From contig NZ_JAASQK010000007.1 of assembly GCF_011762195.1 (NCBI RefSeq), forward strand, positions 150,839-214,838: a stretch of DNA of 64,000 nt, given 5' to 3'. The DNA is from Sphingomonas oligoaromativorans. GTDB taxonomy: Bacteria; Pseudomonadota; Alphaproteobacteria; Sphingomonadales; Sphingomonadaceae. The translations under genes were made by a program, and so were the position numbers. Positions 26,876 through 37,669 of this stretch are shown here, piece after piece; the first letter of the stretch is position 1; every line of letters starts with the position of its first letter. Under the pieces are notes generated by a model. It did not search any database and was not told the origin of the DNA. It worked only from the letters and a program-made list of their open reading frames with translations.

Positions 26876-28148
26876 GTCCGCGTCCAGCGACACGATCTAC
26901 GCGCTCTCGAGCGGGCAGCCGCCCGCCGCCATTGCCATCATCCGAATCAGCGGCCCGGAAGCCGGCCTTGTTCTGGAAAGGCTGACCGACGTCCGCCCCG
27001 AACCTCGTCGCGCCAGTCTGCGCATGTTGCGCGACGGGTCCGGCGACATTCTCGACCATGCCCTGACCCTGTGGTTTCCCGGCCCGGCGACAGCCACCGG
27101 AGAAGATCTCGCGGAATTGCATCTCCACGGCGGCCGGGCGGTGGTGGACGCCGTGCTGTCTGCGCTTCCGGCTCTGGGCCACGGACTGCGCCTCGCCGAG
27201 CCGGGGGAGTTCACCCGCCGCGCGCTGCTCAACGGCCAAATGGATCTCAGCGCGGTGGAGGGGCTGGCCGACCTTCTGACGGCGGAAACCGAGCGCCAGC
27301 GCAAGGAAGCGCTGCGCCGGGCCGATGGTGCTCTTACACGCCGCCTCGGCGATTGGACCCGCTCGCTCCTCGCCATCGCGGCGAGGATCGAGGCGGAAAT
27401 CGATTATGACGGCGAAGTCGAACTCGGCTCCGACTCCACGGCATCTCCGATCTCCGCGCTCTCCGCCGACATCGACAAGGCGCTGGCCGTGCCACCGGCG
27501 GAGCGGCTTCGCGACGGCCTGCGGGTGGCGATCGTCGGCCCGCCCAATGCCGGCAAGTCCACCTTGTTCAACGCACTCGTCGGCCGCGAGGCGGCAATCG
27601 TCTCCGACATTCCCGGTACGACGCGTGATGCGATCGAGCGTCCGCTTTCCATCGCCGGAATGCCCTTCGTGCTGGTCGATACAGCGGGCCTGCGAGAGAC
27701 GGATGATCCGATCGAGCGCATCGGCGTCGAGCGCGCGCACAACCAGCGCGCCCTGGCCGACATCATCATTGACCTCACAGGAGACATGGCGGCCGGAGAC
27801 CAACCCATTATTTCCGTGTCGACCAAGGCCGACGTCAGGCCTCCCCGTGAGGACGCGCTCGCCCTGTCCGCCGTGACGGGGGAGGGGCTTGCAACGCTCC
27901 ATGCGCGTCTCGCCGATATCGGCTCACGTTTGCTGCCCCGGGAAGGCGAAGTGGCTCTCGACCGCCGCTATCGGGAGCGGCTATATGAGGTGCGCGCCGA
28001 ACTGGACGCAGCCCTCGCAACGAGCGATCCGCTGTTACGCGCCGAGCATATCCGTATCGCCCGCGAACGGATCGATAGCCTGACCGGAGGGGCGGGAATC
28101 GAGGATATGCTGGATGCCCTGTTCGGACGGTTTTGCCTCGGCAAATGA
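26859..28148 (+). CDS. mnmE: tRNA modification GTPase MnmE
   Basis: A 429-residue GTPase that, with MnmG, installs the 5-carboxymethylaminomethyl group on U34 of certain tRNAs. The N-terminal tetrahydrofolate-binding domain ([20 protein letters not shown]) is followed by a G domain with P-loop GPPNAGKST near residue 227, switch [12 protein letters not shown], and [11 protein letters not shown]. The C-terminus ends FCLGK, keeping the catalytic Cys of the C(I/L/V)GK motif. Translation starts at a GTG inside the DUF6489 gene. MnmG, its obligate partner, follows by 22 bp. Confidence 0.95.
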   Translation: MATRNKSASSDTIYALSSGQPPAAIAIIRISGPEAGLVLERLTDVRPEPRRASLRMLRDGSGDILDHALTLWFPGPATATGEDLAELHLHGGRAVVDAVLSALPALGHGLRLAEPGEFTRRALLNGQMDLSAVEGLADLLTAETERQRKEALRRADGALTRRLGDWTRSLLAIAARIEAEIDYDGEVELGSDSTASPISALSADIDKALAVPPAERLRDGLRVAIVGPPNAGKSTLFNALVGREAAIVSDIPGTTRDAIERPLSIAGMPFVLVDTAGLRETDDPIERIGVERAHNQRALADIIIDLTGDMAAGDQPIISVSTKADVRPPREDALALSAVTGEGLATLHARLADIGSRLLPREGEVALDRRYRERLYEVRAELDAALATSDPLLRAEHIRIARERIDSLTGGAGIEDMLDALFGRFCLGK

Positions 28149-28164
28149 TGTTTCACGTGGAACA
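28149..28164. other. parS centromere site 2
   Basis: TGTTTCACGTGGAACA lies in the 22-bp gap between mnmE and mnmG. It is the exact reverse complement of sites 1 and 3 and matches the consensus at 15 of 16 positions. It is the only one of the three outside a coding sequence. Confidence 0.9.
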
Positions 28165-28170
28165 GGACGA

Positions 28171-29967
28171 ATGAGAGTGGCCGCTCGATTTGACATCATC
28201 GTGGTGGGCGGAGGCCATGCCGGCTGCGAGGCCGCCGCTGCGGCCGCGCGCGCCGGCTGCTCGGTCCTGCTGCTCGCAATCGATCGTCGGGGCATCGGGG
28301 CCATGTCGTGCAATCCGGCCATCGGGGGGGTCGGCAAGGGCCATCTCGTTCGTGAGATCGATGTGTTCGAAGGCCTCATTGCTCCAGCCGCCGACGATGC
28401 CGCGATCCATTATCGGATGCTCAATGCGAGCAAGGGAAGTGCCGTCCATGGCCCTCGCGTCCAGGCGGATCGCGGCCTTTTCCGGGCGTCGATTCAGCGC
28501 CGACTGGCATCGCTCCAGACCCTCACTATCCTGGAAGGAGAGGTGGTCGGACTGCTTCTGGAGCAGGATCGGATCGCGGGTGTGACTCTGGCGACCGGCG
28601 AACATCTTTCCGCCGGACATGTCATTCTCGCGACCGGCACCTTCCTCGGCGGCCGCCTGTTCCGTGGAGAAGAGCGCTTCGAGGGAGGACGGATCGGCGA
28701 GCCGGGCGCGCACCGCCTGGCGCAGCAGCTTCGCGATCTTGGTCTTCCCGTCGCACGTCTCAAGACCGGAACGCCACCGCGCCTCGATGGCCGTACGATC
28801 GATTGGGCGCGGATGGATCGTCAGGACTCGGACGGAGGCGAGTGGACCCTCTCCGTGGCAGGGAAGCGTGCCAATCCCCAGCTCTTCTGCGGTGTCACCC
28901 GCACCACCCTGGCGACGCATGACGTGATCCGTTCGTCGCTCGATCGCTCTCCCTTGTTCAGCGGTGATATCGAGGGGAGAGGGCCGCGCTATTGCCCCTC
29001 GATCGAGGACAAGGTGAATCGCTTTGGCGATCGCGATGGGCACCAGATCTTCCTCGAACCCGAGACGCTCGACGGCGCGCTGATCTATCCCAACGGCATT
29101 TCCACCTCGCTCCCGACCGACGTGCAGGAACGCTTCGTGCGCACGGTTCCCGGCCTCGAGCAGGCCGTGATCGCCGAGCCGGGTTATGCGGTGGAATATG
29201 ACTATGTCGATCCTCGTATCCTCTCCACGACGCTGGAAGTGGGGACGATGAAGGGGCTGTATCTGGCGGGCCAGATCAACGGCACCACCGGCTATGAGGA
29301 GGCCGCCGCGCAGGGGCTCGTCGCCGGCCTCTCCGCTGTCGCGGGAGCGAGGGGCCGAGAGCCCGTCCGCTTCGATCGCTCGACCAGCTATATCGGCGTC
29401 CTGCTTGACGATCTCACCCTGCACGGCGTCACCGAGCCCTATCGCATGTTGACCTCGCGCGCCGAACACCGGCTTCATCTCCGCGCGGATAATGCGGAGG
29501 CCCGGCTCGGGGAAACCGCGCTGTCGAGCGGAGCGATACGGGGCGGGAGGGCCGAGGAGCTTCACCGCCGTCTCGACCAGCGGGGCGTCGGGCAAGCCGC
29601 GCTCGACCGCTCCCCAGCCATCACCCGGACGGCATTGCTCGCGGAGAATATCGCGCCCGATTTCGCGCGGGAGCATGTTTCCGGCTGGGGTGAACTCCCA
29701 GATCCACTCATTCGCGAGTTGCTGAGCGATCATCGCTATGCGCCTTATGTCCGCCGCCAGCGCGCGGAGGCGACACGCATCGCCACCTCGTCGCAGCCGA
29801 TCCCCGAAGGCTTCGCCTTCGACAGTGTCGCCGGACTGTCGAGCGAGATGGTCGAGCGACTGACCGTGGCCCGCCCCGATACCGTGGCGCAAGCGTCGCG
29901 TGTTCGCGGGATCACGCCGGCCGCGCTCACCGCGCTTCTCATCGCCACCCGGCGGGCCGCCGCATGA
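28171..29967 (+). CDS. mnmG: tRNA uridine-5-carboxymethylaminomethyl modification enzyme MnmG
   Basis: A 598-residue FAD enzyme, the partner of MnmE in wobble-uridine modification. The FAD loop [16 protein letters not shown] is near residue 8. The family motifs [20 protein letters not shown] and [18 protein letters not shown] come next, with [14 protein letters not shown] and [17 protein letters not shown] further on. The N-terminus starts tightly at the FAD domain, as expected. Its stop overlaps the rsmG start by 4 bp (ATGA). Confidence 0.96.
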   Translation: MRVAARFDIIVVGGGHAGCEAAAAAARAGCSVLLLAIDRRGIGAMSCNPAIGGVGKGHLVREIDVFEGLIAPAADDAAIHYRMLNASKGSAVHGPRVQADRGLFRASIQRRLASLQTLTILEGEVVGLLLEQDRIAGVTLATGEHLSAGHVILATGTFLGGRLFRGEERFEGGRIGEPGAHRLAQQLRDLGLPVARLKTGTPPRLDGRTIDWARMDRQDSDGGEWTLSVAGKRANPQLFCGVTRTTLATHDVIRSSLDRSPLFSGDIEGRGPRYCPSIEDKVNRFGDRDGHQIFLEPETLDGALIYPNGISTSLPTDVQERFVRTVPGLEQAVIAEPGYAVEYDYVDPRILSTTLEVGTMKGLYLAGQINGTTGYEEAAAQGLVAGLSAVAGARGREPVRFDRSTSYIGVLLDDLTLHGVTEPYRMLTSRAEHRLHLRADNAEARLGETALSSGAIRGGRAEELHRRLDQRGVGQAALDRSPAITRTALLAENIAPDFAREHVSGWGELPDPLIRELLSDHRYAPYVRRQRAEATRIATSSQPIPEGFAFDSVAGLSSEMVERLTVARPDTVAQASRVRGITPAALTALLIATRRAAA

Positions 29968-30563
29968 CTTGGGTAACGAGTGTTCCACGTGAAACAGCCG
30001 AACTGCTCCATCGCCTCAAGGACGCGGTGATCGCAGAGTCGGAACGGCAGAATCTGGTCTCCGCCGCGACGATTCCGCAGTTCGACGAGCGCCATCTTCT
30101 CGATTCGCTCCAGTTGCTGCCGCACCTGCAAGACGGCGTGCTCGTCGACATCGGATCGGGTGGCGGCTTTCCCGGCATGGTCCTCGCCTGCTGCCGGGAA
30201 GACCCGATCCATCTCGTCGAACCTCGCGCCAAACGGGCCACTTTCCTCGATGCCACCGCGCAGGCATTGGGAATCGGGCAACGGGTGACCGTCCACGCCA
30301 GCAAGATCGAGCGAGTCGCGTTGCCGCCGGTCCGCACGATCACCGCCCGCGCCGTCGCCTCATTGGATGCCTTGTTCGGCATGGCCGCTCATCTGGCCGA
30401 TGAATCGACACGCTGGGTGCTTCCGAAAGGCCGAAGTGCAGCATCGGAACTGGAAGCCGCGCGACAGACATGGCAGGGTACGTTTCGCCTCGTTCCAAGC
30501 ATCACGGATTCCGAGGCGGCCATCGTCATAGCCGAGGGCGTTCGACGGAGACGGGCTCGATGA
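29964..30563 (+). CDS. rsmG: 16S rRNA (guanine527-N7)-methyltransferase
   Basis: A 199-residue SAM-dependent methyltransferase that modifies G527 of 16S rRNA (numbering of E. coli). The SAM loop [17 protein letters not shown] is near residue 61, followed by [20 protein letters not shown] and [15 protein letters not shown]. The N-terminal [12 protein letters not shown] is written by parS site 3. It overlaps mnmG and parA by 4 bp each, so mnmG-rsmG-parA-parB is one coupled unit. Confidence 0.95.
   Translation: MTWVTSVPRETAELLHRLKDAVIAESERQNLVSAATIPQFDERHLLDSLQLLPHLQDGVLVDIGSGGGFPGMVLACCREDPIHLVEPRAKRATFLDATAQALGIGQRVTVHASKIERVALPPVRTITARAVASLDALFGMAAHLADESTRWVLPKGRSAASELEAARQTWQGTFRLVPSITDSEAAIVIAEGVRRRRAR
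29981..29996. other. parS centromere site 3
   Basis: TGTTCCACGTGAAACA, identical to site 1, spans codons 6-11 of rsmG and lies about 0.6 kb before parA. Together the sites at 26512, 28149 and 29981 form a 3.5-kb parS cluster, roughly 13-17 kb from the proposed oriC. Confidence 0.92.
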
Positions 30564-31345
30564 TTCGTATCGCGGTTGCGAACCAGAAGGGGGGCGTCGG
30601 CAAGACGACCACCGCCATCAATATCGGTACTGCGCTGGCCGCGAGCGGCTGGAAGGTGCTGATCGTGGACCTCGATCCGCAAGGCAATGCGTCGACGGGT
30701 CTCGGCATCGATCGTGCCGAACGTACGCGTTCGAGCTATGATCTGCTCGTCGGCGATTGCGATGTCGCAGAGGCCGCCATCGCCACCAAGGTGCCGCGTC
30801 TGGATATCGTCGCATCCACGGTGGATCTGTCCGGCGCGGAGATCGAGCTGGTCGATATGGAGCGGCGCGCCCATCGTCTGGACATGGCGCTGGCCGAAGC
30901 GCCGCCGGGGCGCTGGGATGTCGTCATCATCGATTGCCCGCCGTCGCTGGGCCTGCTCACCATCAACGCCATGAGCGCGGCCTCGTCGCTGCTCGTGCCG
31001 CTCCAGTGCGAGTTTTTCGCGCTCGAAGGCTTGAGCCAATTGCTTCAGACGATCGAGCGGGTGAGGGCGCGCTTCAATCCCGAACTTCAGATCCTGGGTG
31101 TCGCCCTGACCATGTACGACCGCCGCAACCGATTGTCCGAACTGGTCGCGCAGGATGTGCGCGCCTGTCTCGGCAAGCTCGTGTTCGAGACCATCATTCC
31201 GCGCAACGTCCGCCTGTCGGAGGCGCCCAGCCATGGCGTGCCGGCGCTGATTTACGACCATCGCTGCCTCGGTTCGGAAGCCTATATCGCCCTGGCGCGC
31301 GAGCTGATGCAGCGTCTGCCGGCGCCCGCACAGGCGGCCGCATGA
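30560..31345 (+). CDS. parA: Chromosome partitioning ATPase ParA
   Basis: A 261-residue ParA/Soj ATPase that moves ParB-parS complexes along the nucleoid. The deviant Walker A ANQKGGVGKTTTAINI (signature Lys at residue 10), the A' motif VDLDPQGNASTGLGI, and Walker B VVIIDCPPSLGLLTI are all intact. The lack of an N-terminal helix-turn-helix marks it as chromosomal type. It overlaps rsmG and parB by 4 bp on each side. In Caulobacter this pair is essential and sets division-site placement. Confidence 0.96.
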   Translation: MIRIAVANQKGGVGKTTTAINIGTALAASGWKVLIVDLDPQGNASTGLGIDRAERTRSSYDLLVGDCDVAEAAIATKVPRLDIVASTVDLSGAEIELVDMERRAHRLDMALAEAPPGRWDVVIIDCPPSLGLLTINAMSAASSLLVPLQCEFFALEGLSQLLQTIERVRARFNPELQILGVALTMYDRRNRLSELVAQDVRACLGKLVFETIIPRNVRLSEAPSHGVPALIYDHRCLGSEAYIALARELMQRLPAPAQAAA

Positions 31346-32244
31346 GCGAGGGAGCCATTCCCGCGCGCCGCCGGCCCGCCGGGCTCGGCCGCGGCCTCTC
31401 GGCCCTGATGGGCGAGGTGGAGCGCGAACAGCCGGTCGGCGCCGATGCCGAACGCAGCGAGGGTGTCCGCCTGCTGCCGGTCGCCGTCATCCGCCCACAC
31501 CCCGACCAGCCGCGTCGCCATTTCGACGAGGAGAAGCTGGAGGAGCTGGCGCAATCCATCGCCGAGCGCGGCGTGCTGCAACCCATCGTCGTCCGCAAGG
31601 TCGGCACCGGATATCAGATCGTGGCGGGCGAACGCCGCTGGCGCGCGTCGCAGCGGGCAAGGCTGCATGAAATCCCGGCACTCGTCCGCGAACTGGACGA
31701 TACCCAGACCCTCGAAATCGCGATCATCGAGAACATCCAGCGCGCCGATCTCAATGCCATCGAAGAAGCTGAGGCTTATCAAAGGCTTATCGGAGATTTC
31801 GGGCATAGCCAGGAGGCGCTGGGCAAACTCGTCCAGAAATCGCGCAGCCATGTCGCGAACCTGCTGCGCCTGCTCGATCTGCCCGCCCCGGTGCGACAGG
31901 ATGTGGCCAATGGCTCGCTCACCATGGGCCATGCGCGGGCGCTCATCACCGCGCCCGACCCCGAGAAGCTCGCCGCCGACGTCATCAAGCGTGGCCTGTC
32001 CGTCCGCGAGACGGAGAAGCTGGCGCGTTCGGTCAAGCCCGCCGGACGTGAGGCGCGGGAACCGAAGAACGGCAAGGCCGCGCCCAATGCCGACATCGCC
32101 GCGCTGGAACGCCAGTTGGGCGATCTGCTCGGCCTCGCGGTGAAGATCGGACATGGCGAGGCGGGTGGGACGGTGACGCTGTCCTACTCGACGCTCGATC
32201 AGCTCGACATGATCTGCCAGCGACTGAGCGGCGAGCGCATCTGA
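31342..32244 (+). CDS. parB: Chromosome partitioning protein ParB
   Basis: A 300-residue ParB. The N-terminal CTPase fold has the phosphate-binding motif IVAGERRWRASQRA near residue 94 and ENIQRADLNAIEEA further on. The central helix-turn-helix that reads parS (FGHSQEALGKLVQKSRSHVA) and a C-terminal dimerisation domain follow. CTP binding and parS-triggered clamp closure are established for this family. Three parS sites sit just upstream. The opening RRRPAGLGRGLSALMGE is the ParA-contact peptide. Confidence 0.96.
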   Translation: MSEGAIPARRRPAGLGRGLSALMGEVEREQPVGADAERSEGVRLLPVAVIRPHPDQPRRHFDEEKLEELAQSIAERGVLQPIVVRKVGTGYQIVAGERRWRASQRARLHEIPALVRELDDTQTLEIAIIENIQRADLNAIEEAEAYQRLIGDFGHSQEALGKLVQKSRSHVANLLRLLDLPAPVRQDVANGSLTMGHARALITAPDPEKLAADVIKRGLSVRETEKLARSVKPAGREAREPKNGKAAPNADIAALERQLGDLLGLAVKIGHGEAGGTVTLSYSTLDQLDMICQRLSGERI

Positions 32245-32264
32245 ACGGCGAGGGGGCGCGCGTG

Positions 32265-32927
32265 ATGGATGCCCCCGCTTCCCCCGAAACCCCGCGGGGC
32301 ACACCGGCCGCCGATCCCCGGCTGCTCCGCATCTGGCTGATGGGCTGGTGCAAGGCGCGGGGCGCTCCTCTCCCGACGGCGGCTTATGGCGGCTGGCACG
32401 TTGCCGTCGGTCTGCCCGAGCAAAAGGCGCGGCTGGTGTTCGCCTCCGCCTCCACCGGATTGTCGGAGGCGTCCGAGGCGATCCGGGAACCTCATATCTT
32501 CCTGAAAGCCTGCGCTACGGCCGAGAAGATGGCACGGTGCCTGGCGCCGGGCTGGGAGATGCGGCCGCCGGGATATCTGATGGAACAGCCGGTATTGGGC
32601 TCAACCTGGGCCGAAGGCGTGTCGCTGCGGCAGGAGGAACCCGGCCTGCTGAAGGCGGAGATCGTTCGGGACGGCGCTCTCGCCGCCTGCGGCACGGTGG
32701 TGCTGGTCGACGGCTTTGCGATCTTCGACCGAATCCAGACCGATGAAGCCCATCGTCGACAGGGGCTCGGCCGGAGGATCATGACGCACCTCGGCGCGGC
32801 CGCCCACGCAGCCGGAGCACGTCATGGCCTGCTGGTGGCGACGGCGGAGGGAAGGGCGCTGTACGAAGCGATCGGCTGGCGTCTGCACAGCCCCTATTCG
32901 ACGGCCGTTAGGCCCTCGAAGGCCTAA
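32265..32927 (+). CDS. GNAT family N-acetyltransferase
   Basis: A 220-residue protein. The C-terminal half has the acetyl-CoA binding core of GNAT enzymes: TDEAHRRQGLGRRIMTHLGA matches the R/Q-x-x-G-x-G/A loop, and LVATAEGRALYEAIGWRLHS is the closing strand. The N-terminal half (RLLRIWLMGWCKARGAPLPT) resembles no domain I recognise. The substrate is unknown. The ATG at 32265 is preferred over an adjoining GTG at 32262. It follows parB by 20 bp and converges on holA with a 4-bp overlap. Confidence 0.78.
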   Translation: MDAPASPETPRGTPAADPRLLRIWLMGWCKARGAPLPTAAYGGWHVAVGLPEQKARLVFASASTGLSEASEAIREPHIFLKACATAEKMARCLAPGWEMRPPGYLMEQPVLGSTWAEGVSLRQEEPGLLKAEIVRDGALAACGTVVLVDGFAIFDRIQTDEAHRRQGLGRRIMTHLGAAAHAAGARHGLLVATAEGRALYEAIGWRLHSPYSTAVRPSKA

Positions 32928-33946
32928 CGCTTGCGCGACGCCGCGCGGGCGATGGCGAAGAATTCCGCATCGGCGCCGATCGCACCGGGGCCAGCGCTTC
33001 GCCGCAGCTCGCGATCGAGCAGCGACAGCCGATCGATCGCGCGTGCGATCCGCGCCGCCGGCCAGCGGCCGACATCGCGCGCAATCGCATTCTTCTCCTT
33101 CCAGAACAGCATCCGCCCGATGCGATCCGCCGCCTGTGCGGGCGAGATGCCGCGCTCGACCTCGGCCCGTGCCGCAGCCAGCGACATCAGCCTGCGGAGC
33201 AGCGCACGGACAAGCGGGATGCCTTCCTGCCCCTCCGCCGCCAGACGCGCCAGTTCGCGCTCCAGCAGGGCTTCCTGACCGCCTATGACGGCATCGACGA
33301 AACGGGTGAGATCCGCCTCGCCATTGTCGGCGCCGATCGCGTCGATCATGTCGTGGCTGGCCTCGCGCGGATGCTCGGGCGAAGCATCGGCATAGAGGGC
33401 GAGCTTCTCGATCTCGGAGGCGAGGACGGCGCGATCGCCACCCGACGCGTCGGCCAGCCGGCGCGCCAGATCGGCATCGAGCTTCAGCCCCTGTTCGCGC
33501 GCCAGCATCGCGGCCAGCCGATCGGCATCGCCACCCTCCGGCGGATAGCTCGCGAACAGCATCGCCGCGCCATCGCCGTCGATGCGCTTGACGATCTTGG
33601 CGTCCTTCTTGAGCGCACCGCCGATCAGCACCACCGGATTGCCCGCCGCCGGCGCCTCCAGCAGCGCCTCGATCGCGGGGAGGCAGGCGTCGGTCACGCC
33701 CTCGACGCGGATGTGGCGCGCGCCGCCGAACAACGAGACCGAGGCCGCTTCATCGGCGAGAATCGCCGGGTCGGAGGCAAGCCGCCCGGCCTCGATGTCG
33801 ATGCGCTCGGCATCCGGCCCCAACGCCTTGACCAGCCGCTGGGCCAGCGCGCGCGAGCCGGACTCATCGGGGCCGTAGAGGAGATAGCAGCGGACCAAGG
33901 GGTCCGCGATATCCAGCGCGCGCTCGATCGCGGCGCTTTTCGCCAT
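32924..33946 (-). CDS. holA: DNA polymerase III delta subunit
   Basis: A 340-residue clamp-loader subunit. The N-terminal AAA-like region (RCYLLYGPDESGSRALAQRL; no functional Walker A, as is normal for delta), the mid-protein LVLIGGALKKDAKIVKRI-type segment, and GDRAVLASEIEKLALYAD are typical. Delta opens the beta clamp for loading. It is the last gene of the DUF3576-leuS-lptE-holA unit, 2 bp after lptE, an order common in alphaproteobacteria. Confidence 0.9.
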   Translation of the reverse strand: MAKSAAIERALDIADPLVRCYLLYGPDESGSRALAQRLVKALGPDAERIDIEAGRLASDPAILADEAASVSLFGGARHIRVEGVTDACLPAIEALLEAPAAGNPVVLIGGALKKDAKIVKRIDGDGAAMLFASYPPEGGDADRLAAMLAREQGLKLDADLARRLADASGGDRAVLASEIEKLALYADASPEHPREASHDMIDAIGADNGEADLTRFVDAVIGGQEALLERELARLAAEGQEGIPLVRALLRRLMSLAAARAEVERGISPAQAADRIGRMLFWKEKNAIARDVGRWPAARIARAIDRLSLLDRELRRSAGPGAIGADAEFFAIARAASRKR

Positions 33947-33948
33947 CG

Positions 33949-34458
33949 TCAGCGCGCCTGATCGCGGTGCGCGAAGGTCGCGACGCGAGCAACGATCTGG
34001 TCGGCGAGGTCGTTCACCAGATTTTCGAGCGCGGTCTGCTCGGCGGCGACGGTCGCATAGTCCGAGCTGACCACGTCGATGCCGGTGTTGGAGCCGGCGC
34101 TGGCGTCGAGCAGCGTCGTGCCTTCCGCATCCGCGGTCACCAGCCGGAAGCGGGCGCGCAGCGTGCGTCGCTCGCGCGTGACGGTGTTGTCGGAACGGAT
34201 GCCGAGCCCGGTGAGCTGGTCGCTCAGTTCGACCTCCAGCTTATATTTGGGGGCCGCATTCCCGCTCGCGCCCAGCCGGTCGACCAGCGCATTGCGCATC
34301 AGCCAGCCAGCCTGTCCGCCGATCTGGCCGACCTCGACCTGCGCCAGCTTCTCGGCGACCGGGCCGTGCGTGCCGCCCGCATACATCGGGTGCAGTCCAC
34401 AGCCGGAAAGCGTGCCGAACGCGACCGGCATCAGGGCGAGGGCGGCGAGCCGCTTCAT
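33949..34458 (-). CDS. lptE: LPS-assembly lipoprotein LptE
   Basis: A 169-residue outer-membrane lipoprotein with signal peptide and lipobox ([17 protein letters not shown]; Cys20). The core [15 protein letters not shown] and the pattern [20 protein letters not shown] followed by [15 protein letters not shown] match LptE, which plugs LptD for delivery of LPS to the surface. Its position between leuS and holA is the classical LptE location in Gram-negatives. It overlaps the leuS stop by 4 bp. Confidence 0.9.
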   Translation of the reverse strand: MKRLAALALMPVAFGTLSGCGLHPMYAGGTHGPVAEKLAQVEVGQIGGQAGWLMRNALVDRLGASGNAAPKYKLEVELSDQLTGLGIRSDNTVTRERRTLRARFRLVTADAEGTTLLDASAGSNTGIDVVSSDYATVAAEQTALENLVNDLADQIVARVATFAHRDQAR

Positions 34459-36974
34459 GCGACGAGGTTCACCAGACGGTCGGGCACGACGATCACCTTC
34501 TTGGGTTCCTTGCCTTCGAGGAAGGCGATCACCTTCTCCGATCCGCGCGCCATCGCCTCGAGGGTGGCCTTGTCGGCGCCCTTGGGCGCGGTGAGCGTAT
34601 CACGGAGCTTGCCGTTGATCTGCACCGCGATCGTCACCTCGTCATCGACCAGCAGCGCCGGATCGACCGCCGGCCAGCCGGCTTGCGCGATCAGGCCTTC
34701 ATGCCCGCGCGCGCTCCATGCCTCTTCGGAAAGGTGCGGGATCATCGGTGCCACGAGCAGCAGCATGGTATCGATCGCCTGCGTCCGCGAGGCGGAGGGA
34801 GCGGCCTTCTCCAGCGCGCTCGCCAGCTCGTAGAGCTTGGCCACGGCCTTGTTGAAGGACAGCGCCTCGATATCCTCGGCGACGCCGGCGATGGTCTTGT
34901 GGAGCTTGCGATCGAGATCCTTGTCCGCGCCCTCGGCCGGCTCGCGATCGATCGCGAGGCGCCATACGCGCTGGACGAAGCGCCACGCGCCCTCGATGCC
35001 GGCTTCGGACCATTCGAGATCGCGCTCGGGCGGGCTGTCCGACAGCATGAACCAGCGCGCCGCGTCCGCCCCGTACTGGTCGAGGATTTCGGTCGGATCG
35101 ACGGTGTTCTTCTTGGACTTGGACATCTTCTCGACGCGGCCGACCGTCACCGGCTCGCCCGTCTCGACGATCACGCCGTCCTTGATCTCCTCCGGCGAGA
35201 TCCAGCGGCCATCGGGCGCCTTGTAGGTCTCGTGCGTCACCATGCCCTGCGTGAACAGGCCGGCGAAGGGCTCGGCCACGTCAAGCTTGCCGATGCGCTT
35301 GAGCGCCCGCGTCCAGAAACGGGCATAGAGCAGATGCAGGATCGCATGTTCGACACCGCCGATATACTGGCCGACTGGCAGCCACTGCGCGACGGTGTCA
35401 CGGTCGAAGGCCTTGTCCTTCGGCTGGCTGGCGAAGCGGACGAAATACCAGGACGAGTCCGCGAAGGTGTCGAGCGTGTCCGTCTCGCGACGCGCCTCGC
35501 CGCCGCAGGACGGGCAGGCGACATGGCGCCAGGTCGGATGGCGATCGAGCGGGTTGCCGGGAATGTCGAACGACACGTCCTCGGGCAGCACGACGGGAAG
35601 CTGGTCCCTGGGCACCGGCACGACGCCGCAGGCCTCGCAATGGATCACCGGGATCGGCGTGCCCCAGTAACGCTGGCGCGAGACGCCCCAGTCGCGCAGG
35701 CGCCATACGGTCGTACCCTGGCCCCAGCCCTCGGCCTCGGCGCGCGCGATCGCGGCGGCCTTGCCGTCCTCCACGGTCATGCCGTCGAGGAAACCCGAAT
35801 GCACGAGCTTGCCGGGGCCGGTGTACGCCTCGTCATGGATCGGGGCGTCGGCTTCCTCAGGGGAGGGGGCGACGACGCGCGTGACAGGCAGAGCGTACTT
35901 ACGCGCGAAGTCGAGGTCGCGCTGGTCGTGCGCCGGGCAGCCGAAGACGGCGCCGGTGCCATAATCCATCAGCACGAAGTTCGCGACGAAGACGGGCAGC
36001 GTCCATGCCGGATCAAAGGGGTGGACGACCGACAGGCCGGTGTCATAGCCCTTCTTCTCGGCCGTCTCGATATCGGCGGTCGCGGTGCCGGTGTGGCGGC
36101 ACTCCTCGGCGAAAGCGGCCAGCGCGGCGTTGTTCTCTGCGAGCGCGAGCGCCAGCGGATGATCCGCCGCGATCGCCACGAAGCTCGCGCCGTAGAGCGT
36201 GTCGGGGCGCGTCGTATAGACCTCGATCGAGGCCGTATCCGCCACCGGTTCGGCGAGCGCGAAATGCATCTTCAGGCCCTTGGATCGACCGATCCAGTTG
36301 GCCTGCATCAGTTTCACCTTCTCGGGCCAATGGTCGAGGCCATCCAGCCCGTCCAGCAGCTCGTCGGCGAAGTCGGTGATCTTGAGGAACCACTGCGACA
36401 GCTTGCGCCGCTCGACCAGCGCGCCCGAACGCCAGCCACGCCCGTCGATCACCTGCTCGTTGGCGAGCACGGTCATGTCGACCGGATCCCAGTTGACGTC
36501 GCTTTCCTTGCGATAGACGAGGCCGGCCTCGAGCATGTCGAGGAACAGCGCCTGCTCATGGCCGTAATAATCGGGTTCGCAGGTCGCCAGCTCGCGGCTC
36601 CAGTCGAGCGCGAAGCCGAGGCGCTTCAATTGCGCCTTCATCGCCGCGATGTTGGCGCGGGTCCAGGTGCCGGGATGGACCTTCTTCTCCATCGCCGCAT
36701 TCTCGGCCGGCATCCCGAAGGCGTCCCACCCCATCGGGTGAAGCACCTCATGCCCCGTCATCCGCTTGTAGCGGGCGAGCACGTCGCCCATCGTATAGTT
36801 GCGGACATGGCCCATGTGGATGCGCCCCGACGGATAGGGGAACATCTCCAGCACATAGGCCTTGGGCTTGGGGCTGGCATCGTCGGCGCGGAAGGCCTCC
36901 GCCTCGTCCCAGGCCTGTTGCCAGCGCCCGTCGGCGGCGGCGGGGTTGAAGCGGCGGTCCATCGGATGCGACAT
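34455..36974 (-). CDS. leuS: Leucyl-tRNA synthetase
   Basis: An 839-residue class I synthetase charging tRNA-Leu. The HIGH box is HMGH ([20 protein letters not shown], near residue 53). The editing domain has [17 protein letters not shown], and the KMSKS loop is [14 protein letters not shown] near residue 615. The start at 36974 gives the usual [20 protein letters not shown] opening; longer readings run back through the DUF3576 region in a different frame and are not real. It follows the DUF3576 lipoprotein gene by 26 bp. Confidence 0.97.
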   Translation of the reverse strand: MSHPMDRRFNPAAADGRWQQAWDEAEAFRADDASPKPKAYVLEMFPYPSGRIHMGHVRNYTMGDVLARYKRMTGHEVLHPMGWDAFGMPAENAAMEKKVHPGTWTRANIAAMKAQLKRLGFALDWSRELATCEPDYYGHEQALFLDMLEAGLVYRKESDVNWDPVDMTVLANEQVIDGRGWRSGALVERRKLSQWFLKITDFADELLDGLDGLDHWPEKVKLMQANWIGRSKGLKMHFALAEPVADTASIEVYTTRPDTLYGASFVAIAADHPLALALAENNAALAAFAEECRHTGTATADIETAEKKGYDTGLSVVHPFDPAWTLPVFVANFVLMDYGTGAVFGCPAHDQRDLDFARKYALPVTRVVAPSPEEADAPIHDEAYTGPGKLVHSGFLDGMTVEDGKAAAIARAEAEGWGQGTTVWRLRDWGVSRQRYWGTPIPVIHCEACGVVPVPRDQLPVVLPEDVSFDIPGNPLDRHPTWRHVACPSCGGEARRETDTLDTFADSSWYFVRFASQPKDKAFDRDTVAQWLPVGQYIGGVEHAILHLLYARFWTRALKRIGKLDVAEPFAGLFTQGMVTHETYKAPDGRWISPEEIKDGVIVETGEPVTVGRVEKMSKSKKNTVDPTEILDQYGADAARWFMLSDSPPERDLEWSEAGIEGAWRFVQRVWRLAIDREPAEGADKDLDRKLHKTIAGVAEDIEALSFNKAVAKLYELASALEKAAPSASRTQAIDTMLLLVAPMIPHLSEEAWSARGHEGLIAQAGWPAVDPALLVDDEVTIAVQINGKLRDTLTAPKGADKATLEAMARGSEKVIAFLEGKEPKKVIVVPDRLVNLVA

Positions 36975-37000
36975 CGGAAGCGTTATACCCTTGAGACCGA

Positions 37001-37459
37001 TCAGCCGCTGATCGCGCCGCGGCGCAGATCGCGCGCGTGCTGGAGGATGATGTCCTCCAGCTTCTGGACGGTCTGCGCGGCCACCGGCGCATCGACCCAC
37101 TGGCCGTTCTCGTTCACCTCGCGCGAGGCGGCGACGCGGACGGCGTCGGCGCGGAGATCCTGATCGAGGATGGTGACGGTGAGCTTCATCCGCTCGGTCG
37201 GCGTCGACGGATTGGCATACCAGTCGGTGACGATCACGCCGCCGTTGGAATCGACCTGCGTCAGCGGCATGAACGACACCGTGTCGAGCGCCGCGCGCCA
37301 CAGATAGGCGTTGACGCCGATCTGGGTGATCTTGGACGCGGCGAGGTCGGCATTGACGTCCTTGGCCAGGCGATGGTGGTGGGCGCAGCCGCCCAGCAGG
37401 AGAGCGGCGGCGAACGCGCCGGTCATCGGACGCAGGGAGCGGGCAGAAAACAGCATCAT
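37001..37459 (-). CDS. DUF3576 domain lipoprotein
   Basis: A 152-residue lipoprotein with signal and lipobox ([16 protein letters not shown]; Cys near residue 25). The DUF3576 core contains [39 protein letters not shown], and [20 protein letters not shown]. The family is restricted to alphaproteobacteria and has no known function; its fixed position before leuS-lptE suggests an envelope role. AAGG precedes the first of two adjacent ATG codons. Confidence 0.85.
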   Translation of the reverse strand: MMLFSARSLRPMTGAFAAALLLGGCAHHHRLAKDVNADLAASKITQIGVNAYLWRAALDTVSFMPLTQVDSNGGVIVTDWYANPSTPTERMKLTVTILDQDLRADAVRVAASREVNENGQWVDAPVAAQTVQKLEDIILQHARDLRRGAISG

Positions 37460-37669
37460 CGGGGTGCCTTCGGACGCGTGGAGAGCCTTCGGAAGCTGGC
37501 ATCTATAGAGGCTGGGCCGTTCCCGGCAAGCGCCAGCGGAGCTGAGGGACCGCCGGATTGTGGGCTGGATGCAACAGGCTGGCTGATTCCGACGATTACC
37601 CCACCGGCGTCGATGACATCGCCAAGCCTGCCATGCTACCGCGAGACACAAGGGGAGTTTGCCAGACAA

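Noticed and set aside
34683..37163. An 826-residue plus-strand frame opposite leuS
   Set aside because: Antisense to a complete LeuS; no motif.
34455..37502. A leuS start 176 codons further upstream
   Set aside because: The extension runs through the DUF3576 gene in another frame and resembles no synthetase N-terminus; the Met at 36974 begins the conserved region.
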